Shown here: positions 9,483 to 15,022 of the stretch, piece after piece | Layout: each line of letters starts with the position of its first letter | How positions within the stretch are numbered: the first letter of the stretch is position 1 | Assembly (NCBI RefSeq): GCF_025766255.1 | Contig: NW_026516949.1 | Location: forward strand, 1 to 15,022 | Direction of reading: 5' to 3' | DNA from: Zychaea mexicana | Taxonomy: Eukaryota; Mucoromycota; Mucoromycetes; Mucorales; Lichtheimiaceae | Length of the DNA: 15,022 bases | Made by a program: the position numbers and the translations under genes | Notes under the pieces: model-generated | The model's database searches: none | What the model was told of the DNA's origin: nothing | The model's input: the letters and a program-made list of their open reading frames with translations, nothing else

Positions 9483-10057
9483 CCTGATTAAAAAAAAAGA
9501 AATAAACACGCACCGCCATGGCTGATGCTACTTGAACAAAAGCTAATGCAACATAATCGACGTTGTCATTTCGTTACTCGCGTGCTCGTTTAACTTAAGA
9601 AAAAAAGTGATCTGTGCTGTAAAGACTTGTGCAAGTTTTACTACCTTGATGTTGTAGTCATGCTGTGATGCAGGCAAGTCAACGCTATTGTAATTAAGTT
9701 TGACCGTTATAATTATCAAGTGCCGTAGCTTCCGTTGGTTGTAAGGCTTGTTGCTGTGGTGCTGCTGTTGCTGCTGGAGTAGGTTGCCGCCCTCGTCAAA
9801 TGGCTATAGTTTCACAATTACTAGTAGTAAAAGAGATTAGATCATTCGCCATCACAATGCCACTTTTCTTTTAACAACTTGACATCTCAAAACTAAATAC
9901 CTTTTTTTTTGCAAGCGCACTTATTTCAATATGTTTCGAATAAAGACGGCAGTAAACGAGTGTGTTATGGAGCAAAAAAAAAGATAAAGTGGAGCTGGCT
10001 CTTCTGCTATTTTGCTGTCTTGCTCATCATGTTCTGGTAATTTGATTGGCCAAAACC

Positions 10058-10119
10058 CGGGGTCAGGCCGGGGTCGTCCGTCGCCACATGAACTGAAATC
10101 TCGGGGTCATCGGGGTCAC
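10058..10119 (+). repeat. Cluster of four CGGGGTC motifs (unit 2)
   Basis: CGGGGTC occurs at about 10058, 10069, 10102 and 10111, the last two as CGGGGTCATCGGGGTCAC, making a GC-rich island in AT-rich DNA. The same four motifs with the same spacing are at the end of unit 3. Conservation next to diverged flanks suggests a protein-binding site, but this is inference. Confidence 0.6.
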
Positions 10120-10563
10120 TCGTTATTATTGAGCCTTCAAAGGCAATTTACAGCAGCAACGCTGTATATACCGGGGGTATGCTCCAGGAACTTCCACAGA
10201 TTGGAATATAATATACAAACATGCATCATAAGCGCAGATGCCACATCTATTAGTGAATTTTTAAGCTTAAAGAGTATAGAGCACCTTTTGCACAATGCAC
10301 GACAACAGAATCTCATTTCATAAAATACCAATTTATTAAAGCATGCTAATACTATACACTCTCTATTACTTCCTTACCTGCACATAAGCGTCACCACCAC
10401 AGAGCTATCAGGAAAAACCAGCTTTGCTACGATTATCTCCATTATATGCTTCCCATCCGCATCTATAAAACAACGGGATATTGCTATGTCTGGACCCTTG
10501 TCGTACTAATGACTTGCTTGAAGCACCTTTTACATATAATCCGCACGTTCTTTTCACCGCAGT

Positions 10564-10920
10564 TGCTCGTCGACATGGTATGATAGAGACACCAGAATCA
10601 ATATCGTCACGTTCGTCTGCTCGTCCTTATTCTACTGCAGTAAACGGTTCGTTTCTTTGGAGTACTCGATGGTGAGATATCGTCGTGCGGGGATCGCTCC
10701 TTTTTAGCTGACTTTGGTGTATATGTATATGATCCACAGTAAATGCACGCGTACCGTTCCTAGCTGTTGCTCGTCGACATGACATGGCAGAGACACCAGA
10801 CCACCAGCGTCACGTTCGTCTGCTCGTCCTTATTCTGGCACACTAAGCGGTTTGTTATTTGGAGTACTGGATAGTGAGATATCGTCGTGCGGGAATTGCT
10901 GCCTTTTTGTTTTGCCAGTT
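10564..10920. repeat. Satellite array 3: two monomers of about 204 bp
   Basis: Monomers start TGCTCGTCGACATG at 10564 and 10768. They share the TAAACGGTTCG/TAAGCGGTTTG, GAGTACTSGAT and GTGAGATATCGTCGTGCGGG blocks with array 2. The ATATCGTCGTGCG variant here is closer to array 1 than to the first copies of array 2, showing that the two satellite families are related. Confidence 0.88.
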
Positions 10921-11499
10921 TACCTGATAAATAAAAAGAATAGACACGTACCGCCATGGCTGATGCTACTTGAACAAAAGCTCATGCAACATACTTGACG
11001 TTGTCATTTCATTATACGCGCCCTCGTTAAACGTAAAGAAAAAAGTGGCGTGTGTTGTATAGACTCGTGCAAGTTTTGCTGCTTTGATGTTGTAGTGGTG
11101 CCGCAGTGCATGCAAGTCATTTGCGATTGTAATTAACTTTGACCGTTATTATTATGGCGTGCCGTAGCTTCCGTTTGTTGTAAGGCTTGCTGTAGTGCTG
11201 CTGTCGCTGCTGGAGTACGTTGCCGCACTCGTCAAATGGCTATAGTTTCAGCAATTGCTAGTAATAAAAGACAGTAGACCGTTGACCATTACAAAGCCTA
11301 AATTCTTCCAGCAAATGAACATCCCTTGAATAAGATACCTTTTTTTTGTAAGCGTCCTTGCTTTAATATATCTTGAAAAAACGGGCAGCAAGCGAGTGTG
11401 CTATAGAAGAACAAAAAAAAGTAAAAAGAAGAGGAGCCGGCTCTTCTGCTATTTTGCTGTCTTGCTCATCACGTTCTGGTAATTTGATTGGCTAAAACC

Positions 11500-11559
11500 C
11501 GGGGTCAGGCCGGGGTCATTCGTCGCCACTTGAATTGAAATGTCGGGGTCATCGGGGTC
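11500..11559 (+). repeat. Cluster of four CGGGGTC motifs (unit 3)
   Basis: CGGGGTC at about 11500, 11511, 11544 and 11553, repeating the arrangement seen in unit 2 (spacings 11, 33 and 9 bp). GTCGCCAC between the second and third motif also recurs in the hairpin just downstream. Confidence 0.6.
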
Positions 11560-11561
11560 AC

Positions 11562-11602
11562 TCATTTTCGCTGTGGCGACTTCGTCGCCACGCCGAAAAT
11601 GA
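11562..11602. repeat. Long hairpin at the right edge of the satellite block
   Basis: Arms 11562-11580 and 11584-11602 are complementary at 17 of 19 positions around a 3-nt loop (TTC); the inner 8 bp (GTGGCGAC/GTCGCCAC) are perfect. It sits exactly where unit 3 stops matching unit 2. CTAG follows at 11605-11608. It could be an element terminus, a small palindromic insertion or a structured transcript end; the sequence alone does not decide. Confidence 0.65.
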
Positions 11603-11608
11603 TTCTAG

Positions 11609-12027
11609 CACCTTTTGTACAAGCCAACATTTTCCAAATATCACACAAAGCTGTATCAACATGTTCTTGTTTTTACAACATTTCTTCTGATCTTTCAGTT
11701 TCATCTGTTGCAGCCTTCAGACCGTCGCAATGTTTTTCCCATCTACCTACCGAGTAGCTGAGTGTAGTACGTCTTTTTACAATTGAAAGAGGATGCCTTT
11801 TCCTTTTGGCTACATGAGTCCATCAGCTATTAGATAGCAAAAGTACCTATATACATGAAAAACTGGGAACTCCCAATGACAGCGTCTACAAGTTACACAT
11901 AACAGTTTTTAAATCAGAACATGTGTTGCAATCTTTGAGTGAAGACGTCTAATCCCCCGTGCCCCTTTTTTATGTAAATAAGATAATGATGTATCATTGA
12001 TCGATATAACATCGATGCAGCCGTCGA
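11609..12027. other. Unique spacer between satellites and gene cluster
   Basis: About 420 bp without repeats or supportable reading frames. It ends in the promoter region of gene A. I see nothing else in it. Confidence 0.55.
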
Positions 12028-12033
12028 CTATAA
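12028..12033 (+). promoter_or_regulatory. TATA box of gene A
   Basis: TATAAA 80 bp upstream of the gene A start codon, followed by a pyrimidine-rich leader (CTCTTTCTC...CTTTTATTTTCTCC). Position and context match the TATA boxes of genes B and C. Confidence 0.55.
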
Positions 12034-12112
12034 AGTAATTACCCCACTGCAATTATTATTGCAATAATCCACTCTTTCTCATTCAGCCGCAACTCCTTTT
12101 ATTTTCTCCACT

Positions 12113-13067
12113 ATGTCACTCTTCCAACGTCAGCAGGTATCAAAGAATAACAACAATGCCACGGCTTTTAGCAACTCACTTACTGATATGATTACAATTA
12201 AGCAAAACAGCTCGAATGATAGACGCGCGGATGATTTCGCCCATATCGGCGATTCTTTTAATTCTGAGAACGGTGAAAGATACAATGTAAAATTGATGTT
12301 ATCAGTGTAAAAGTCAAGTGCTAACGGATATGCAACCAATATCTGTAGGGCATCTCCAACGCCGACTTTGCGTTTCCGCCTATACATGACAACATACATC
12401 ACAAAGAGAATCTAGCCGACAGAATAGTGGAGCTAGTGCCAGAAATATGTTTGCCGACACTACAGGACTTGCACCTTCAACACTACAACATAGATGCATG
12501 GGTATATATATATGCATTTCAAACAAATGCTAAACGTCACTCGGACGAAGCAATTCGCATCATAGCCAATATTGCTACTGTATGGCTGTATATGTACCAC
12601 CGCCTCGCTGCTCGAAATGGTCTCAAACACATTATCAAAGGTATTATTTGTTCTGATTGTTTGATTTGGTAAACTGTTTCTTGAATACTGCTAACTTTAG
12701 TGTTAGGCCAACAAACGTACAATGTATCATTACGAAGCCTCAAAAATACTCTAAAGGGGGGCGAGCGTCTACTGTATTTGATCCACAAGTCCTCCCGTAC
12801 CGAGCTGTTGTTCCACAACTCATTCAGTACTTGGAAACTGAGCAAGGTGCCTATATCCCGTTTTATTGAAACTCGAGCCACCATTGTATATTCATTCTAT
12901 CTGTAGTTGACTGTATCTGAGTTTAATTCGTTCAGAATACCTCCTACTGGATCAACTGCCAAGAATGTTACTCGAGGCAGCCTACAGCTAAAAGTATTAG
13001 AGATGCAATTACGTATGTTTATAGCAAACATCCTTGGCTGGAAATAAACTATTGTCCTTGTAATTGA
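12113..13067 (+). CDS. Gene A: unrecognised 258-aa protein, 4 exons
   Basis: Model: exons 12113-12286, 12349-12640, 12707-12885 and 12936-13067, introns 62, 66 and 50 bp, all GT-AG, two with TGCTAAC branch sites; phases agree throughout. I do not recognise the product. Residues 1-58 are polar and Asn/Ser-rich. Residues 59-155 look helical (DRIVELVPEICLPTLQDLH, then IIANIATVWLYMYHRLAARN). Residues 156-215 are basic and mixed (SLRSLKNTLKGGERLL, HKSSRTELLFHNSF). The last exon (216-258) has C223-x2-C226 and C255-x-C257, a possible metal-binding tail. Reading on past 12885 without the last splice would stop at 12904-12906 and lose the cysteines. An alternative acceptor at 12700 adds two residues in frame. 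No signal peptide is apparent. TATA-driven and head-to-tail with genes B and C. Confidence 0.6.
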
Positions 13068-13160
13068 CTGATTGCGTGGGTAGTACCATTTAGATGATTT
13101 TCCCCCCTTACTACAATACATTAAGTAGTACAATACTGTACAGCAGTAGAGCATTATATA
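13068..13160. other. Gene A-gene B spacer
   Basis: About 90 bp. An AATAAA at 13043-13048 lies inside the last codons of gene A and could serve as its polyadenylation signal. The short distance to gene B's TATA box shows a compact arrangement. Confidence 0.4.
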
Positions 13161-13166
13161 TATAAA
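13161..13166 (+). promoter_or_regulatory. TATA box of gene B
   Basis: TATAAA at the end of a TATATATATAAA run, 54 bp before the ATG of gene B. Confidence 0.6.
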
Positions 13167-13219
13167 GGAAGTTTCAAGACTGTGTTCTTTTCAAATCATT
13201 CTCACTCTACACTTGACAA

Positions 13220-13829
13220 ATGCACAACACCACCACTTGCCACTTCTCTATCAGCCGCGCTATCGCTCGTGAGCTCTGGATCCAACTTTCCTCACTACGT
13301 AAAGACGATTTTAATCCATTGGGTATTTTTATTCAAGTCCGCCTATGTGGTATGTTTTTGTTTGATATGATTTATGTTATACTTTCACATGTTATAAAAA
13401 TGCATACTAATCAATCACCCTGTGCTGTATTGCCTCTAAAATATATAGGCAGCACTGTCCGACCCTCGCCTGTCACCAACACCAGCACTGCTTTGGCCTG
13501 GGAAATATCCAGGGGCTTTTGGAAAGCCTTTGATGCACTGTCGGAGCGCGAGCAGCGGATTGCCGCTGCTTACATAAATGCCCGTCTCAGCGAAGGTATA
13601 CTGTCATTTTAACACACTATTAGTCTGCAGCCTTGTCATTTTGTTCTAACTCCTAGTTGCTTTTTCTTTAAAAGAGCTCCAGGCAAAACTGGCTAAGCTC
13701 TACGTAGAGACGGGAATACGCGCCGTCTGCATCGACGACAGTGAAGACGAAGACGAAGACGAGGAGGACGAAGACGAAGACGAGGAGGATCCATTTATCT
13801 CGTTGTGTCCTTTTGCCGGTCGCCGCTGA
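13220..13829 (+). CDS. Gene B: unrecognised 143-aa protein with acidic tract, 3 exons
   Basis: Exons 13220-13349, 13449-13595 and 13675-13829; introns 99 bp (GTATGT...ATATAG, branch ACTAAT) and 79 bp (GTATAC...TTAAAAG, branch CTAAC). Exons join in phase to a stop at 13827. Residues 1-43 contain SRAIARELWIQLSSLRKDD; the middle (44-93) has a charged helix-like DALSEREQRIAAAYINARLSE; residues 94-110 continue as a helix (LQAKLAKLYVE); then a run of about 18 consecutive Asp/Glu from SEDEDED onwards; and a short tail PFISLCPFAGRR. No family recognised. Acidic tracts are common in nuclear, histone- or nucleic acid-associated proteins, but that is only a hint. Intron 1 is a multiple of three without an in-frame stop, so retention would give 176 residues. 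AATAAA follows the stop. Confidence 0.6.
13744..13791 (+). repeat. GAAGAC/GAGGAG short tandem repeat encoding the acidic tract
   Basis: GAAGAC repeated with GAGGAG interruptions, arranged as two near-identical 24-bp blocks, each coding for alternating Glu and Asp. Such a run can change length by slippage. Confidence 0.75.
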
Positions 13830-13854
13830 TCGGTTTTGTTTGCTTTTTTTGTTA

Positions 13855-13860
13855 AATAAA
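13855..13860 (+). terminator. Polyadenylation signal of gene B
   Basis: AATAAA 26 bp after the stop codon of gene B, in a T-rich context and followed by an A-rich stretch. Confidence 0.6.
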
Positions 13861-14250
13861 ATTCCTTTTTCAAAAAAACACTTTTTGGTTTTGATATTTA
13901 TTGGCTCACAGTATGCTGATATATTAAAAAAGAGTTCATTGTGGGATATACTTTACACTGATCGAGCAAAGGAATTTTGTGTGTCATGTCTTACAGTCAA
14001 CCACTTATTTCACAACAGCGCAGTCGCACTATAAACTGCAAAAGTACCATTAAACAAGACATACCAAAAGTATACTGGCACACTTTTACCTGAGCTAAAG
14101 TAAAATACTGAAAGTCACCTGCTTTAAAAAACCTTTTTTTTAAGGTAATGCCCTTGTACTACGTCCTTCCAAAAGCGTTTTCCATGTCATTGCGCGCCCA
14201 ATAGAGCTATATACCAATCGGTGTATGCCCTGAAAAAAAAAGTCTCGCTC
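13861..14250. other. Gene B-gene C spacer
   Basis: About 390 bp, AT-rich. A plus-strand frame runs through it from inside gene B's last exon but is out of frame with gene B and without recognisable content. Nothing else seen. Confidence 0.5.
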
Positions 14251-14260
14251 TATATATAAG
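14251..14260 (+). promoter_or_regulatory. TATA box of gene C
   Basis: TATATATAAG, 72 bp before the ATG, followed by a T-rich leader (TTTATTACTTTATTTTTTCTCC) much like that of gene A. Confidence 0.6.
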
Positions 14261-14322
14261 CTCTGCTGGAAACAAGTGATTTTATTACTTTATTTTTTCT
14301 CCAACACCCTGTATCCATACTC

Positions 14323-15022
14323 ATGTCTGATGAACGTGAACTCGACCTTTGTGCTGCACTGAGATGGGCATTAGACAACCGTGGTACGTTTTCATGTTTT
14401 AAAAAAGCACCAGTGTAAAACAAACATTCTGTACGAAACTAATTATCTTACAGATATCGCAGATGTTATTAGAGAGGTTAGCGAGGTCTTTGACGGCAAG
14501 GGGTATAGCACCTCTATTTTTAAAAGATGGCAGCCAGTATGTATTACATCCTGTTGAATAGTAATGTCCTACAAATAAATCCTAACTTTTTTTCTTACAT
14601 AGCCAGCTCCAGTCAGACAGAATAACAATGACGTGCCACAGCGCACTCTAGTAAGTGCTCACTTTATTGTTCTGCGGTATAATACAGATACGCCTCGATT
14701 AACGTCAAAGAGAAATTAGTCTCCCCTTGAAAGAGAGATACAGGAAAGGAATGATTGTCACAAGGATTTGTTTGCACGACAGGTTCGCATAGACTGGCTC
14801 AAGGAGCGTCAGGCAAGCGACGCACGGGCAGCAACATTGTCTTTGTCACTAAGAAAACGAAAGGCGGCAGATGGTAGAGCCCAGGAGCTGAACAGAGACC
14901 AGCGACAAATGATAATACTGAAGCAGACAGTGACCAAAGGAAAATGGTATGTTAAATCTATTTACATTACCTGTATTGACATGCCCATTAATAAATTTAC
15001 ATGTGCTATTTTCCGTCAAAGC
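14323..15022 (+). CDS. Gene C: unrecognised highly charged protein, 5' part only
   Basis: Exons 14323-14383, 14454-14536, 14603-14650 and 14720-14946; a GTATGT donor at 14947 opens a fourth intron that is not closed within the window. Introns 1-3 (70, 66 and 69 bp) are GT-AG, two with CTAAT or CTAAC branch sites, and all phases agree for about 140 codons. Residues 1-48 begin MSDERELDLCAALRWALDNR and continue IADVIREVSEVFDGKGYSTSIF; 49-64 are a Pro/Asn-rich linker; 65-140 are very rich in Arg, Lys, Glu, Asp and Gln (SPLEREIQERND, RQVRIDWLKERQ, SLRKRKAADG), probably a long helix or coiled coil with a nuclear-localisation-like RKRK. No family recognised. The first half could be a small helical DNA- or protein-binding domain, but I see no diagnostic residues. 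Confidence 0.55.

Larger units (their letters stand above)
8288..10126. repeat. Higher-order repeat unit 2 (about 1.84 kb)
   Basis: The unit has three parts, all recurring in unit 3: a 5' segment (8288-8710) including GCAGATGCCACAT, ACGACAACAGAATCTCATT and CAGCATGCTAATA-like blocks; a monomer array (8711 to about 9482); and a tail (about 9483-10126) with CCGCCATGGCTGATGCTACTTGAACAAAAGC, TTTGACCGTTAT, GTGCCGTAGCTTCCGTT, CTCGTCAAATGGCTATAGTTTCA and a GC-rich CGGGGTC block. It contains no convincing gene. A CTG-rich tract lies near 9757-9777. Confidence 0.85.
10148..11566. repeat. Higher-order repeat unit 3 (about 1.42 kb)
   Basis: Colinear with unit 2: a 5' segment (10148-10563), two satellite monomers (10564 to about 10920), a tail (about 10921-11566). 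It is shorter mainly because it has two monomers where unit 2 has four. Differences from unit 2 are scattered substitutions and small indels, so the units have diverged well beyond the near-identical monomers in array 2. Similarity stops at CACTC (11558-11562), where the hairpin begins. No gene seen. Confidence 0.85.

Noticed and set aside
11562..11608. Calling the satellite block a Helitron on the strength of the hairpin plus CTAG
   Set aside because: The flanking base is C rather than T, no matching TC 5' end was found, and there is no Rep/helicase gene. Kept only as an observation.
12537..12884. 115-codon minus-strand frame opposite gene A
   Set aside because: The plus strand has phase-consistent exons with branch sites; the minus frame has no promoter or motif support.
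13741..14034. 97-codon frame from the acidic repeat into the spacer
   Set aside because: It reads the GAAGAC repeat out of frame (Lys/Thr run) and continues through a polyadenylation signal.
1..15022. tRNA, rRNA, CRISPR, retrotransposon or viral genes
   Set aside because: No cloverleaf, ribosomal motif, spacer-repeat array, reverse transcriptase, integrase or capsid-like sequence was recognised on either strand.

Overview
The window looks like a repeat-rich intergenic stretch of a filamentous fungal genome, with a small gene cluster at its right end. The evidence for a fungus is indirect: short introns (50-99 bp) with GTRNGT-like donors, CTAAC/CTAAT branch sites close to the acceptor, TATA boxes 50-90 bp before the start codons, and AT-rich spacers. 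I cannot name the species. An early-diverging lineage such as Mucoromycota would fit, but that is a guess.

Layout. (1) Bases 1-1024 and 4652 to about 5060 are two halves of one 80-bp minisatellite. (2) Splitting it is a complete hAT-superfamily DNA transposon (1025-4651). It has 12-bp terminal inverted repeats, an 8-bp target-site duplication, subterminal GAACCG/CGGTTC repeats, and one transposase gene of four exons that reads through as 663 residues without a break. Removing the element and one duplication restores the 80-bp phase exactly. (3) Bases 5061 to about 6740 are AT-rich, with no gene I can support. (4) Bases 6741 to about 11566 are three related higher-order units. Each has a tandem array of nucleosome-sized monomers (about 188 bp in the first unit, about 203 bp in the other two) followed by a shared tail; the last two units also share a 5' segment and a GC-rich block of four CGGGGTC motifs. 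A 19-bp-arm hairpin lies at the right edge. (5) Bases 12000-15022 carry three consecutive plus-strand, intron-containing genes that I do not recognise, here called A, B and C. A is a 258-aa protein with a CxxC...CxC tail. B is a 143-aa protein with an acidic tract. C is a highly charged protein that runs off the window.

How they relate: the hAT is an autonomous-looking selfish element. The satellites look non-coding. Genes A-C share orientation, compactness and promoter style, but nothing in the sequence proves that they act together. No rRNA, tRNA, CRISPR or bacterial-type feature was seen.
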